A stretch of DNA of 64,000 nucleotides from Anaerobacillus alkaliphilus. GTDB lineage: Bacteria; Bacillota; Bacilli; Bacillales; Anaerobacillaceae. Below the pieces are notes generated by a model. The model saw nothing but the letters and a program-made list of their open reading frames with translations, ran no database searches and had not been told where the DNA came from. The stretch covers positions 164,725 to 228,724 of the forward strand of contig NZ_QOUX01000039.1 in assembly GCF_004116265.1 (NCBI RefSeq), in the 5' to 3' direction. Numbering within the stretch: the first letter of the stretch is position 1; each line of letters opens with the position of its first letter. Shown here one piece after another: positions 8,281 to 17,618 of this stretch. The position numbers were made by a program, and so were the translations under genes.

Positions 8281-10101
8281 TTGAGTATTAAATATAAACT
8301 AACGATATTCTTATTAATTGTTACGCTCATACCAGGGTTAACAGCAATTGTTACTACTTATTTTTATACAAAAGAGAAAGTCAAAGATCACTTCATTGAG
8401 GAAAATGTTAAGGTCATTTCTCAGGGGAAATATGATATTCGTGATTACTTCCTATCCATCACTGAAATTCCGTTAAGCCTTTATGCCAATCGAAAATTTA
8501 TGAATGTTATGGAACAAGGGATCTCCAACGACATAGATATTGCACAAGAGGAAGTTAAGCGTTCGTTGCTAAATCTTTATTTTACAAGAAAAGAAATAGA
8601 GCAAATCTATTTATACGTTGATAAGGGACAAGACGCTTATACTGTTTATAATACGAAGGTTAGTAGTAGAGGAAAGGTTGAAAATAAACTCCTAAATGAC
8701 TATTTCGAAAAGCTGATAAATGAACGAAGCTACTTTATACTTGAGCCTACCCATGATATTTATAGCTACAATAATCAATCAGATATTCCGAGAACTAATG
8801 TAAAACCAGTAGTTAGCTTTCATCATGCATTAAATGAGGTAACTTCGGGAAAACTTCTCGGTTTTATTTCGATTGATATTGATATAGCAGCTGTGAAAAC
8901 CATATCAGATCGCTTATATTTTTCTGAAGGTGAACAGTTTTATCTTATAAGCGGGAACAATGAGGTAGTCTATTCGTCTGATAGTGATTTAATTGGAACA
9001 TTCATAGACGATCGACCTTGGCTACAGCAGATACGACAGCAAAATGAAATGAGTTTTGAATGGAAGGATGACTCGTTTGGTGGTGTTTTTGTTTATGATC
9101 AATTACCCGCCCCTTTTGAAAAGTGGATGATCGTAAAAGGAATTTCTAATGAGAGAATGTATAGCGGTGCTCAGTCAATTGCGAGAATGAATATATACAT
9201 TCTATTATTCTTCTTTTTACTTAGTGCTTTTGCCACATTACTCGTTGCTATCAAGCTTATTTCTCCAATTAAAATTCTTATTGAAAATATGAAAAAGGTA
9301 GAGAAAGGTAGATTAGAAGTTGATTTTCAATCGTTAGGTAAGGACGAATTTGGGCAATTAGGCTATCATTTTAAATCCATGGTTAATCAAATCAATGAGT
9401 TAATTGTTCGGAAATACCGCTTAGAGATTGAAAACAAATCTAACCAAATTCGTGTATTACAGTCGCAAATAAACCCTCATTTTTTATATAACTCGTTACA
9501 ATCAATCGGAACAATTGCTTTACGAAATAAGGTCCCGGAAATTTATACTTTAATAACCTCTTTATCTAGCATTATGAGGTATAGCATGAACATTGATGAA
9601 GATGTTGTTCCATTAACAAAAGAAGTCAATCATGTAAATGCGTATTTATCTTTGCAGAAACAACGCTTTCAGGAGAGACTGTTCTACTCAATAACTGTAG
9701 ATGATGAGTTGAAGAAAATCATGGTTCCGAAGATGATTTTACAACCAGTTGTTGAGAATTACTTCAAGCATGGCTTCGAAATGAGTAACCTTACTGGAAA
9801 GATTGATATTCAGATTTTAAAAGAAAAAGAACGACTAACCATACTCATTGAAGATAATGGATTAGGGGTTACTGAAGAGCGATTAAAAGAAATTGAGCTT
9901 ATGTTAACAAAAGGAATTAAACTTGCGAAAGCTGAAACAACGAGTATTGGATTACAAAATGTCTATGAGCGCCTCGAGCTCTATTATGGGGAAAAAGGAT
10001 TAATGAAGGTAGGGAATCGAGAAGGCGGAGGCTTTAAGGTGACACTTGCAATACCCTTATATCGTATAGGAGTTGAGGAAGATGAAAGCAATAATCGTTG
10101 A
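8281..10101 (+). CDS. YesM-type sensor histidine kinase
   Basis: The 606-residue kinase has a first transmembrane segment near the N-terminus, a large extracytoplasmic sensor (~30-300) and a second transmembrane segment (IYILLFFFLLSAFATLL). A HAMP domain, the His_kinase box LQSQINPHFLYNSLQSIGT and an ATPase domain with ENYFKHGF and EDNGLGV follow. I choose TTG at 8281, preceded by GGGGTGAG; an in-frame ATG at 8263 lacks a ribosome-binding site. The location after the sugar-binding protein suggests it senses the same sugar, perhaps through that protein. Confidence 0.9.
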   Translation: MSIKYKLTIFLLIVTLIPGLTAIVTTYFYTKEKVKDHFIEENVKVISQGKYDIRDYFLSITEIPLSLYANRKFMNVMEQGISNDIDIAQEEVKRSLLNLYFTRKEIEQIYLYVDKGQDAYTVYNTKVSSRGKVENKLLNDYFEKLINERSYFILEPTHDIYSYNNQSDIPRTNVKPVVSFHHALNEVTSGKLLGFISIDIDIAAVKTISDRLYFSEGEQFYLISGNNEVVYSSDSDLIGTFIDDRPWLQQIRQQNEMSFEWKDDSFGGVFVYDQLPAPFEKWMIVKGISNERMYSGAQSIARMNIYILLFFFLLSAFATLLVAIKLISPIKILIENMKKVEKGRLEVDFQSLGKDEFGQLGYHFKSMVNQINELIVRKYRLEIENKSNQIRVLQSQINPHFLYNSLQSIGTIALRNKVPEIYTLITSLSSIMRYSMNIDEDVVPLTKEVNHVNAYLSLQKQRFQERLFYSITVDDELKKIMVPKMILQPVVENYFKHGFEMSNLTGKIDIQILKEKERLTILIEDNGLGVTEERLKEIELMLTKGIKLAKAETTSIGLQNVYERLELYYGEKGLMKVGNREGGGFKVTLAIPLYRIGVEEDESNNR

Positions 10102-10843
10102 TGATGAGGTGCATGTGAGGGAAGGGATTCGACTTTTGGCCCTATGGGATATCTTTGGAATTACAGATATTTATGAAGCGGTTGATGGTGATGAGGCAAT
10201 TTCTTTGATTCAAAAGCATAAACCTAGCATTATTTTTACCGATATGAAAATGCCAAACAAAGATGGGATTAGCCTATTAAAGTGGATACAAGAACAACAG
10301 TCACTTACGAGTAAGACGATTGTGATTAGCGGATATGATGATTATCAATATATGCGTAAAGCGATCACATATGGTAGTTTCGATTATATTTTAAAACCAA
10401 TTGATCCTGAAATCCTTAATGAAACACTTGAAAAAGCTGTGACCCAGTTAATAGAAGAAGAGAAGAAGCGGAAGTTGTCTAATGTTAATCCTTTTAAGGA
10501 AGCTATTTTTCTAGAGGAAGAACATAGCTCTATCCATGAGATAGAAGCATTTATTCGCGATAACTATCAAAAGGAAATCAAGCTTCAAGAAATCTCTGAA
10601 CGGTTCTTTTTAAGTAGGGAGTATATCTCGAGAAAATTTAAGCAAGTTTATGGCGAAACAATTTCTGATTATGTGCTGAAAATTCGAATTGAAAATGCAA
10701 AGGTTTTGCTGAAAAATCCTACGATAAAAGTGTATGAAATTTCAAGTATGATTGGGTATCAAGACGATAAATATTTTCGGAAAGTATTTAAAAAACAAAC
10801 GGGAATTACCCCAACAGAATTCCGTAACCAAAACGAGAGATAA
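10082..10843 (+). CDS. YesN-type response regulator with AraC DNA-binding domain
   Basis: The 253-residue regulator has a receiver domain (phospho-acceptor Asp at about 54, FTDMKMPNKDG). A C-terminal AraC double helix-turn-helix follows (residues ~150-250, ending GYQDDKYFRKVFKKQTGITPTEFR). It overlaps the kinase gene by 20 bases. ATG 10082 gives the canonical MKAIIVDDE start; TTG at 10073 would add three residues. It probably activates the sugar ABC operon. Confidence 0.92.
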   Translation: MKAIIVDDEVHVREGIRLLALWDIFGITDIYEAVDGDEAISLIQKHKPSIIFTDMKMPNKDGISLLKWIQEQQSLTSKTIVISGYDDYQYMRKAITYGSFDYILKPIDPEILNETLEKAVTQLIEEEKKRKLSNVNPFKEAIFLEEEHSSIHEIEAFIRDNYQKEIKLQEISERFFLSREYISRKFKQVYGETISDYVLKIRIENAKVLLKNPTIKVYEISSMIGYQDDKYFRKVFKKQTGITPTEFRNQNER

Positions 10844-10897
10844 ACTTCCAACTCATCTCCTAGATACATTGTTAAGCACTTGTTATATAATAAAGTT

Positions 10898-10985
10898 GTA
10901 ATGAAAAAGGCAAACTTATTGAAAGATAAGGACGCAAAACTATGGGCCTAAGGGAAGTGAATTCCTACGGTTGCCAAGTTGCCAT
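10898..10985 (+). ncRNA. Cyclic-di-GMP-I (GEMM) riboswitch
   Basis: The hallmarks occur in order: AAAAAGGCAAAC, a P1b-like hairpin CTTATT-GAAA-GATAAG capped by a GNRA tetraloop, GGACGCAAAACTATGGGCC, then CCTACGGTTGCC. These match the c-di-GMP-I aptamer of the Vibrio Vc2 type, including the tetraloop and the GACGCAAA ligand-binding strand. It lies directly upstream of a secreted-protein gene (start 11029). The aptamer call comes from motif order and pairing, not a covariance-model search. Confidence 0.9.
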
Positions 10986-11023
10986 GTTCCTCTTAGAGGG
11001 TCTATGGCCAAATGAGAGGAGAG
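10981..11023 (+). promoter_or_regulatory. Expression platform of the c-di-GMP riboswitch (candidate translational switch)
   Basis: CCTCTT (10989-10994) can pair with the adjacent GAGG inside an outer GCCAT/ATGGC stem, leaving the ribosome-binding site free. It can instead pair with GAGAGG (11014-11019), which is the ribosome-binding site. There is no T-run, so control of translation initiation is more likely than transcription termination. Confidence 0.5.
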
Positions 11024-11028
11024 CTAAT

Positions 11029-11898
11029 ATGAAAAAAATAGTGGTAATGTTTATGGTCGTTTTAATGGTGGTATCAGGCATGAATGCCATTCAAGCTCAG
11101 AAGCCTTTTGTGGTAGCTACATGGCTCTGGGATACAAATGAAATTGTCACGAATGAACAAGAAGTTCTTCGCTTCCTACAAGAGAAAAATGTGACAGATC
11201 TATACTTACAAATAAATAGGCAAATTCATGTAAATACGTATCGAAGCTTTATTGAAAAGGCAACGAAACTAAATATTAAAGTCCATGCTTTAGATGGTGC
11301 ACCTACTTGGGCAACTCGTAATGGCAGTAAACAATATAAGCCTTTAATAGATTGGATAAGGAATTACCAATCCCAGGCGACTGCAGATCAAAAGTTTTCA
11401 GGAATACATCTCGATGTAGAACCTTATTTATTGGCTGATTGGCAAAAAAATCAGAAGAATACGGTTGAATTTTATCAGCAGTTTGTCATTGACTTTCGAT
11501 CATTAGCAAATGACTTGAAGATTGAGTATGCTTTAGATATTCCATTCTGGTTTGATGAAATCAACTATCGTAATAAATTTGGAACAGGCCTCTTAAGTGA
11601 ATGGTTAATTAATCAAACTGACACGGTAACAATAATGGCATACCGCAACTTTGCTGAAGGACCAAATGGAATTATAGATCTTGTAAAAACAGAGGTTGCT
11701 TACGCTGAGACAAAGGGAAAGAAAGTTATTATCGCTGTTGAAACAGAACCTTCAAGTGAAGGGACACATATTAGCTTCTCTAGCCTATCAGTGTTAGATC
11801 AAGAGCTTCAAAAGGTAATTAATCATTACGAAAAGAATACAAGTTATGCTGGTACGGCGATACATCACTATGCTAGCTGGAAAACACTAATAGAATAA
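11029..11898 (+). CDS. Secreted TIM-barrel glycosidase-like protein under c-di-GMP riboswitch control
   Basis: The 289-residue protein has a clear signal peptide (cut near AIQA-QKP, residue 23). The body reads as a (beta/alpha)8 barrel, with SGIHLDVEPY carrying a likely catalytic Asp/Glu pair, VTIMAYRNF and KKVIIAVETE strands and a final HHYASW. These resemble chitinase-like (GH18-related) barrels, but the usual DxxDxDxE is not intact, so the substrate is open. The start is ATG 11029 after AGAGGAGAG; an in-frame ATG at 10942 lies inside the aptamer. Surface-polymer remodelling in the sessile/motile switch would fit its control. Confidence 0.7.
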   Translation: MKKIVVMFMVVLMVVSGMNAIQAQKPFVVATWLWDTNEIVTNEQEVLRFLQEKNVTDLYLQINRQIHVNTYRSFIEKATKLNIKVHALDGAPTWATRNGSKQYKPLIDWIRNYQSQATADQKFSGIHLDVEPYLLADWQKNQKNTVEFYQQFVIDFRSLANDLKIEYALDIPFWFDEINYRNKFGTGLLSEWLINQTDTVTIMAYRNFAEGPNGIIDLVKTEVAYAETKGKKVIIAVETEPSSEGTHISFSSLSVLDQELQKVINHYEKNTSYAGTAIHHYASWKTLIE

Positions 11899-11904
11899 AT
11901 AATA

Positions 11905-11939
11905 AAAACTGCTCAGTAACACTCTGAGCAGTTTTATTA
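11905..11939. terminator. Bidirectional Rho-independent terminator
   Basis: A perfect 12-bp stem AAAACTGCTCAG/CTGAGCAGTTTT lies between convergent genes and has A- and T-tracts on both sides. Confidence 0.92.
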
Positions 11940-11943
11940 TTTA

Positions 11944-12720
11944 TTACGGTTGTAAAATCATTGCCTCTAAACGAGGTGTCCCATCTACAATGCCAATTGC
12001 TGTTATTGTATAGGCTTCGCCTGCTTTTAGATTTGTATCGCGCAAAGTTAACACAACATTATCAGTTCCAGCTGCTCGAACTTCAAGAGTAACACTACCT
12101 GGATCTACTTCAAGGTAATTTGCGATTTGTCCAAAGGATACATTGCTAAATAAAACATCGCCGCCTGCTATAGCAATATCTACAGCTGGAGCATTTGGAG
12201 ATAAATGCCAAAAACGTACTTTTGACTTGTTTCTTGGGTTTCTTGTTGTATCAACAACCGGAACTAAACGAAGGTTTGCTAATCTACCTGCGGCTGCCAC
12301 TGTATAGTTACGACCTGATTGTACCTCTACAGTTTCGGTCAAGACTGGATTTGTTGTTTGTCCAGCAGGGTAAATATCAATTCTGTAAGAGCCTGCGGGC
12401 ACTTCTAAATAAGGACTAATTTGGTAATAAGTAATATTCTCTAACGTCTTCTCACCATTAACATAAACATCAACCTTTGGAGCGTCAGGTGACACATGAA
12501 GCACACGGACTTTGGCTGGTGCTCGCCATTCAGGTTGTACCCCATAAGAATTTCGGACATCAACAGGTTGCATTTGGCAAAGCTGTTGCATGCACATAAA
12601 GTGCATTTGATAATAATAGATATGTCTTTGTGGATCTAAATACTTGTAATAATTAGCAAGTAAGTCATACATAGCTGCATCTTGAGCTACCTTTTGATAT
12701 TGTGGGTAAAAATGGTACAT
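11944..12720 (-). CDS. Protein with two DUF4397 domains
   Basis: The 258-residue protein has an N-terminal His/Tyr/Met/Gln-rich helical segment (residues ~1-60, with HIYYYQMHFMCMQQLCQMQ). Two beta-rich DUF4397 repeats follow, each opening with RVLHVSPDAPKVDVYVNG or RFWHLSPNAPAVDIAIAG. There is no signal peptide in this frame. The start at 12720 follows GGGAGAGGGAAAAAC; an upstream in-frame ATG has no ribosome-binding site. In Firmicutes this family is found on cell or spore surfaces; the Tyr- and Cys-rich N-terminus would suit a coat or crust component. That is inference. Confidence 0.75.
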   Translation of the reverse strand: MYHFYPQYQKVAQDAAMYDLLANYYKYLDPQRHIYYYQMHFMCMQQLCQMQPVDVRNSYGVQPEWRAPAKVRVLHVSPDAPKVDVYVNGEKTLENITYYQISPYLEVPAGSYRIDIYPAGQTTNPVLTETVEVQSGRNYTVAAAGRLANLRLVPVVDTTRNPRNKSKVRFWHLSPNAPAVDIAIAGGDVLFSNVSFGQIANYLEVDPGSVTLEVRAAGTDNVVLTLRDTNLKAGEAYTITAIGIVDGTPRLEAMILQP

Positions 12721-12806
12721 GTTTTTCCCTCTCCCTTCGTTCATACACACACAACAATAATGTATGCGGAAGGGGAAATATTAGGACTTTGTCTAGATTT
12801 ATTTTT

Positions 12807-12926
12807 TTAAGCCTCGTCTAAAAACAAAGCCTCCAATTCATCTAAATACATCGTTAATTCATAGGAGTCTTCTTTAGCGTCTTCCAGCATACTGTTAATC
12901 GAACTAATATATTCATGTAAACTCAT
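12807..12926 (-). CDS. 39-residue acidic small protein, function unknown
   Basis: ATG 12926 is placed 9 bases after AAGGGG; a second in-frame ATG at 12935 is too close to it. The peptide is acidic and helical (SSINSMLEDAKEDSY, then MYLDELEALFLDEA) with no membrane segment or Cys. It lies about 85 bases upstream of the DUF4397 gene start on the same strand, so co-transcription is possible. No family recognised. Confidence 0.45.
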   Translation of the reverse strand: MSLHEYISSINSMLEDAKEDSYELTMYLDELEALFLDEA

Positions 12927-13073
12927 AAACTTCATCCCCTTAAGTTTGTTATTACTATTATTGTTACCAAAATGACAAACTATTAAACTAGTAATAATAT
13001 TTATTTTTCAAATAGGTACCACCCTAAGAAAAGTTCCATACAATAAAGAAAAAAGACGTGTGGGAGTTTTACT

Positions 13074-14786
13074 ATGGCTACTAACTTTTTATATGCTGCT
13101 TCCTTGAAAACAGCAAATGGAACGAAATGGGGATATATTAACGAAAAAGGTGAATTTGAAATTCAGCCTGAGTTTAATTTTGCTCTTGATTTTCAGAAAA
13201 ATGGATTAGCTACAGTTGAAAAAGATGGAAAATATGGTTGTATTGATAAGTATGGTATTATAAGAATCCCTTTCCTTTTTGAGTCAACAATTGAATTTTC
13301 TGAGGGAAGAGCTGCTGTAGTCTATGCTGGCGGTTTTCATGTCATCGATGAGCAAGGAACTATCCTTACCAAAAAGCCTTACAATTATATAGGAATGTTT
13401 TACGATGGTAGAGCGCTTGTTTCGGATCAAGATAAAGAAAGTAGTTTTCGTTATGGATACTTAAATACACATGGAGATATAGCTATTCCAATTCAATTTG
13501 AAACGGCTAGTGATTTCACTAATGGCATTGCAATAGTTAAGCTTAGTGACCTTCAGTTTGCCCTGATTGATCGGCGTGGAAATATTGTAAATGTGTATCC
13601 GTATTTCTTTGTCGGGTACTATGGAGAAAATCTGTTGGCGTATCGTAAAGACCCTAGTGACTTGTATGGGTATATAGATCTGAGAGGAAATCTTGTCATT
13701 TCTCCAAGGTACAGAGTTGCTCAAGCATTTGAAGATAGTCGAGCCGTTGTTACTGAAACTGAAGACTTACAGAATAGATACGGATTAATAGACCGGACAG
13801 GGAACTATATTATAAAACCAAGGTATAATGACATCATGCCATTAGGTGAACACCGGTTTGCCGTAGGAAAAGCACTAGATGAGGATAAACCATATTTAGG
13901 CTCACGCTATGCTCTTGCTAACTGGAAGGGTGAATGCTTAACAGATTTTATCTATGACCATATTTCTAGATTTGAACAAGGGATTGCTTCGGTAGGTGAT
14001 GGAAAACAAGCATTTTTTATTGACCGAACAGGTAATCGAGCAAGGGGACTTCCAGTCGTACGAGGAGCAGATAATGTTACATTAGTGGGGAAGTTAGTTA
14101 GAGCTATGAAAGGAACACGAGTGGCTTATTTTGATCGTAGAGGTAATTTAGTATGGAAACAAAATACAATCATTCCATTAACAAGCCGTTATCGTGTTAT
14201 AGAGAAACAATATGAACCGAACAAAGATTATCTTGTTTACTATCCGCAGGTTGATGGAATAAAAAACGAAAAGGCCCAAGTAACAGTTAATAATCGGTTG
14301 AAAGAGCTTTCTAAATTAAAGAAAATAGAACCTACTGAACAATTGGATTACAGCTACGTAGGTGACTTTAACGTAAGCTTTTTTCAAAATAATTTACTTG
14401 TCATAGAATTGTTTGGTTATGAGTATTACTTTGGAGCAGCTCATGGAATGCCTACAAAAATATATGTTACTATCAATCTAATTAGCGGGCGAATATATGC
14501 ACTAGAGGATTTATTTAAGAAAGGTAGTAATTATCTTGCTAGAGTAAGTAGCATAATTGAGGAAATGATCAGTACTGATCCACAGTATGACTATGTGTTT
14601 CCAGGAGCATTTCAAGGGATAACCAACGATCAACCTTTTTATGTAGATCAAGACCACCTTTATATATTCTTTGCACCTTATCAAATTGGTCCTTACGCCG
14701 CAGGTTTTCCAACGTTTAAAATACCATATACAAGTATTTTTGATATTTTGGACACTAAAGGTGAATTTTGGCTCTCATTTCATTAG
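13074..14786 (+). CDS. WG-repeat protein with a C-terminal DUF3298/RsiV-like domain
   Basis: The 570-residue protein has at least seven WG-type beta repeats over residues ~10-350. Recurring marks are WGYINEKGEFEIQPEF, YGCIDKYG, YGYLNTHG, YGYIDLRGNLVISPRY and YGLIDRTGNYIIKPRY. The last ~190 residues look like the DUF3298/PdaC-RsiV fold (VNNRLKELSKL, YYFGAAHGMP, PYQIGPYAAGFPTFKIPY). In RsiV this domain binds lysozyme. No signal peptide is present, so either the protein is cytoplasmic or it leaves by an unknown route. Single gene with its own terminator. Confidence 0.78.
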   Translation: MATNFLYAASLKTANGTKWGYINEKGEFEIQPEFNFALDFQKNGLATVEKDGKYGCIDKYGIIRIPFLFESTIEFSEGRAAVVYAGGFHVIDEQGTILTKKPYNYIGMFYDGRALVSDQDKESSFRYGYLNTHGDIAIPIQFETASDFTNGIAIVKLSDLQFALIDRRGNIVNVYPYFFVGYYGENLLAYRKDPSDLYGYIDLRGNLVISPRYRVAQAFEDSRAVVTETEDLQNRYGLIDRTGNYIIKPRYNDIMPLGEHRFAVGKALDEDKPYLGSRYALANWKGECLTDFIYDHISRFEQGIASVGDGKQAFFIDRTGNRARGLPVVRGADNVTLVGKLVRAMKGTRVAYFDRRGNLVWKQNTIIPLTSRYRVIEKQYEPNKDYLVYYPQVDGIKNEKAQVTVNNRLKELSKLKKIEPTEQLDYSYVGDFNVSFFQNNLLVIELFGYEYYFGAAHGMPTKIYVTINLISGRIYALEDLFKKGSNYLARVSSIIEEMISTDPQYDYVFPGAFQGITNDQPFYVDQDHLYIFFAPYQIGPYAAGFPTFKIPYTSIFDILDTKGEFWLSFH

Positions 14787-14792
14787 CTGATA

Positions 14793-14826
14793 AAAACTCA
14801 TACCTCTATTATGGTATGAGTTTTTT
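14793..14826 (+). terminator. Rho-independent terminator
   Basis: Stem ACTCATACC/GGTATGAGT with a TCTATTAT loop and a six-T tail. Confidence 0.92.
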
Positions 14827-14886
14827 GTGCACATCTTTTGTATAGTGCAGATATAATAGTTGTAAAGAGAAAAATGAGGTGTTTCA

Positions 14887-15426
14887 ATGAAGGTTGTTGC
14901 TTTAGTAGGAAGTACGAGGAGAAATTCGACAACGCGAAAAGCAACGGAAATTGTTGTGAAAGAGATTGAAAGACATGGGGGTTGCGTGGAGATTATTCAC
15001 TTTAAAGACGTGAAGCTCCCTATGTATGATGGAGACCTTAAGAAGGAAAATTACCCGAAAGAGATTATGAGCTTTATTAATAAAGTGGCAAGTGCCGATG
15101 GAGTTATTCTAGCTTCTCCTGAATATCACGGAAGTTTATCCGGAGTATTAAAAAATGCCCTAGACTACCTTGGTGCAAGGGAGATGAGTGGAAAAATCGC
15201 TGGCATTCTTACAACAGCAGGAAGTAAGTTAGGTGCTGCTAATACAGTGAATACCCTGCACCAGATTTGTCGCAATCTTCATGCTTGGGCGCTACCGCAA
15301 AGCCCTAGTGTCCCTGCAGCTTATGAAGCGTTCGATGAAAACGGCTCACTTAAAGATAAAAAATTGCAGGAAAGATTAGAGAGCTTAGGGAGAACTTTAG
15401 TTAGAGAAATCAAGTCGCGTAAATAA
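14887..15426 (+). CDS. NADPH-dependent FMN reductase family protein
   Basis: The 179-residue flavodoxin-like protein has the N-terminal phosphate-binding loop GSTRRNSTTRKA. The SPEYHGSLSGVLKNALDYL motif (about 79-97) is typical of azobenzene/chromate/FMN reductases of the NADPH_FMN_red family. It probably reduces flavin or quinone with NAD(P)H. A palindromic terminator follows directly. Confidence 0.88.
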   Translation: MKVVALVGSTRRNSTTRKATEIVVKEIERHGGCVEIIHFKDVKLPMYDGDLKKENYPKEIMSFINKVASADGVILASPEYHGSLSGVLKNALDYLGAREMSGKIAGILTTAGSKLGAANTVNTLHQICRNLHAWALPQSPSVPAAYEAFDENGSLKDKKLQERLESLGRTLVREIKSRK

Positions 15427-15431
15427 ATATT

Positions 15432-15458
15432 ATTGGAGTGCAATTGCACTCCAATTTA
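15432..15458. terminator. Palindromic terminator between convergent genes
   Basis: A perfect self-complementary stem has arms ATTGGAGTGCAA and TTGCACTCCAAT, with T-rich sequence to the right and A-rich to the left. It can serve both neighbours. Confidence 0.8.
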
Positions 15459-15477
15459 TACTTTATTAAGTAAATGA

Positions 15478-15939
15478 CTATTCAACAACAATTTCCATCT
15501 CAGATGTTGCGTATAAATTGTTTGCTGAAAGCCATACCTCAAGGTTGTAAGATCCAGGCTCAAGGGTTTCTAGTATTTCTAAAATATAGATCTCCATTTC
15601 AATGGCGGCATTTGTCTCAATAGTTTTCTCTGTAATAACTTGATTAAAACTATGGGCATAACTATATTGATAAACAGTTTCTCCGGCTTGATTTTTAATA
15701 GCATAATCAAAGAGCTTAGTTGTAGGAAAAGTTAGCTTCATAGGGTTTGGACCTACATTTCTGATAGAAAATACATAAATCCCGCTACTTTTCTGATCAA
15801 GCCCAACGATATAGCCTTCCTCTTCTGCAAAATCAATGCGCTCAGCAGGTTCATCACTCTTTAGTTGAGGAGTAGACCCACAACCTACGAGGAGTAAGGA
15901 TACCAATGTAATAAGGGAACAAATTTTTACTAGTTTCAT
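15478..15939 (-). CDS. Lipoprotein with BsuPI-like domain
   Basis: The 153-residue protein has a signal peptide and lipobox (LVGC, Cys at about 20). An immunoglobulin-like beta domain follows, with FSIRNVGPNPMKLTFPTTKLFDYAIKN split over two strands, YQYSYAHSF and LEPGSYNLEVWL. That is the pattern of the BsuPI (intracellular proteinase inhibitor) family, here displayed outside the membrane. The target is unknown. Confidence 0.72.
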   Translation of the reverse strand: MKLVKICSLITLVSLLLVGCGSTPQLKSDEPAERIDFAEEEGYIVGLDQKSSGIYVFSIRNVGPNPMKLTFPTTKLFDYAIKNQAGETVYQYSYAHSFNQVITEKTIETNAAIEMEIYILEILETLEPGSYNLEVWLSANNLYATSEMEIVVE

Positions 15940-16004
15940 AGATGACTTCCTCTCGAATTGTTTACGATATAGTAGTCGGTGAATGAAACAAAAGGTTACA
16001 AAAA

Positions 16005-16032
16005 AGCTGAACGTATATGTTCAGCTCTTTTT
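16005..16032 (-). terminator. Rho-independent terminator of the catalase gene
   Basis: AGCTGAAC/GTTCAGCT stem with a GTATAT loop; on the minus strand it is followed by a T-rich tail. Confidence 0.85.
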
Positions 16033-16034
16033 CC

Positions 16035-17597
16035 TTAATATGGATCAGAAGGATGTCCCATTTTTTCTGCTTCTTGGACTGCTTCCTCCATCTTATTGTC
16101 TTTCATACCTTTTTCTAGTCCTTCTCTTACTCGTTTTCCGTAATCCTCATCGCACTGTGTAAAAATTTCAACCATACGATCTTGGATTTCCTTACGGCAG
16201 TTGGAGAGAGCACCGACTAAATTTGATATTAACTCATTGCGTTCCCAGTCGTTAAATCTTCTGTAAGTTTCGCCAGCTTGTCCAAAGTTATTTTCACGAG
16301 AGATTGTTTCTCTTACGAGGTTCCCTGCAATGTATGGTTCATGTTCTTTGCCAGGGTTCTTTGCTTCTTTTAATCCGCCGATTAGGGAAGGTTCATAGTT
16401 TACGTGAGGGTTTTGGTCTTTCCCAAACTCGGTTCGGTAATCCATTTGGCCGCCTTCTTGGTTAGAAGCCACATGCTTCTTCGGCTTATTAATTGGTAAT
16501 TGTAGATAGTTGGAGCCGACACGATAACGTTGCGTGTCTGAGTATGAAAATGTTCTTCCTTGAAGTAGCTTATCATCAGAAAAATCTAATCCATCAACTA
16601 ATACACCTGTACCGAAGGCAACTTGTTCTACTTCAGCAAAGTAATTTTCAGGGTTTTTGTTCAACACCATTTTCCCTACTGGTAGCCAAGGGTAATCCTC
16701 TTTATACCAAAGCTTCGTTGGATCAAGTGGATCAAAGTCTAATTCAGGATGTTCACCATCCTCCATAATTTGAACGTAAAGTTCCCATTCAGGATAATCA
16801 CCTTTTTCAATTGCCTCGTATAAATCTTGTGTAGCATGATTAAAATTCTTTGCTTGGATTGCATCAGCATCTTTTTGTGCTAGATTTTTAATTCCTTGCT
16901 TTGGCTCCCAATGATATTTTACAAGAACACCTTTTCCTTCTTCATTTACCCATTTATAGGCGTGTACTCCTGAGCCTTGCATTTCTCGATAATTGGCAGG
17001 AATGCCCCATGGAGAAAATAAGAAGGTAATCATGTGCGCTGATTCTGGTTGATGACAAAGAAAATCAAACATACGCTCGGGATCCTGTATATTTGTGACA
17101 GGATCTGGCTTAAATGCGTGTACCATGTCAGGAAATTTTAATGGGTCACGAATAAAGAAAATCTTTAAGTTGTTACCTACTAAATCCCAGTTTCCGTCTT
17201 CTGTATAAAATTTAACCGCAAAGCCTCTAGGGTCACGTAGCGTTTCAGGAGAATTGCCACCGTGAACAACCGTTGAAAAACGAACAAAGACTGGTGTTTG
17301 CTTACCTCTTTCTTGAAACAATTTTGCACGAGTATATTTTGAAATTGGCTCATCACCAACAGTACCATAAGCTTCAAAATAACCATGTGCACCAGCTCCA
17401 CGGGCATGTACTACACGCTCCGGAATTCGTTCGCGGTCAAAGTGACTTATTTTTTCAAGGAAGTCATAATTTTCTAAAGTAGTAGGGCCGCGGCTACCTA
17501 CTGTTCTAACGTTCTGATTATTGGTAACAGGATGACCTTGTCGATTTGTTAACGTCTTGCCGTCAGAATTGTTTTGTTCATTGTGTTCATTTGACAT
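16035..17597 (-). CDS. katA: Monofunctional haem catalase
   Basis: The 520-residue clade 3-like catalase has the distal His in [14 protein letters not shown] (His 64), the [11 protein letters not shown] signature and the proximal Tyr region [19 protein letters not shown]. It converts H2O2 to water and oxygen in the cytoplasm. The C-terminal tail ([13 protein letters not shown] to HPSDPY) is usual length. The start follows AGGAGGTAGG. A palindrome at 17619-17631 in its promoter matches one at perR, so PerR repression is likely. Confidence 0.95.
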   Translation of the reverse strand: MSNEHNEQNNSDGKTLTNRQGHPVTNNQNVRTVGSRGPTTLENYDFLEKISHFDRERIPERVVHARGAGAHGYFEAYGTVGDEPISKYTRAKLFQERGKQTPVFVRFSTVVHGGNSPETLRDPRGFAVKFYTEDGNWDLVGNNLKIFFIRDPLKFPDMVHAFKPDPVTNIQDPERMFDFLCHQPESAHMITFLFSPWGIPANYREMQGSGVHAYKWVNEEGKGVLVKYHWEPKQGIKNLAQKDADAIQAKNFNHATQDLYEAIEKGDYPEWELYVQIMEDGEHPELDFDPLDPTKLWYKEDYPWLPVGKMVLNKNPENYFAEVEQVAFGTGVLVDGLDFSDDKLLQGRTFSYSDTQRYRVGSNYLQLPINKPKKHVASNQEGGQMDYRTEFGKDQNPHVNYEPSLIGGLKEAKNPGKEHEPYIAGNLVRETISRENNFGQAGETYRRFNDWERNELISNLVGALSNCRKEIQDRMVEIFTQCDEDYGKRVREGLEKGMKDNKMEEAVQEAEKMGHPSDPY

Positions 17598-17618
17598 GGA
17601 AAAACCTACCTCCTTTTC

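Noticed and set aside
10942..11028. Upstream ATG for the TIM-barrel gene
   Set aside because: It lies inside the riboswitch aptamer, has no ribosome-binding site and would place residues before the signal peptide.
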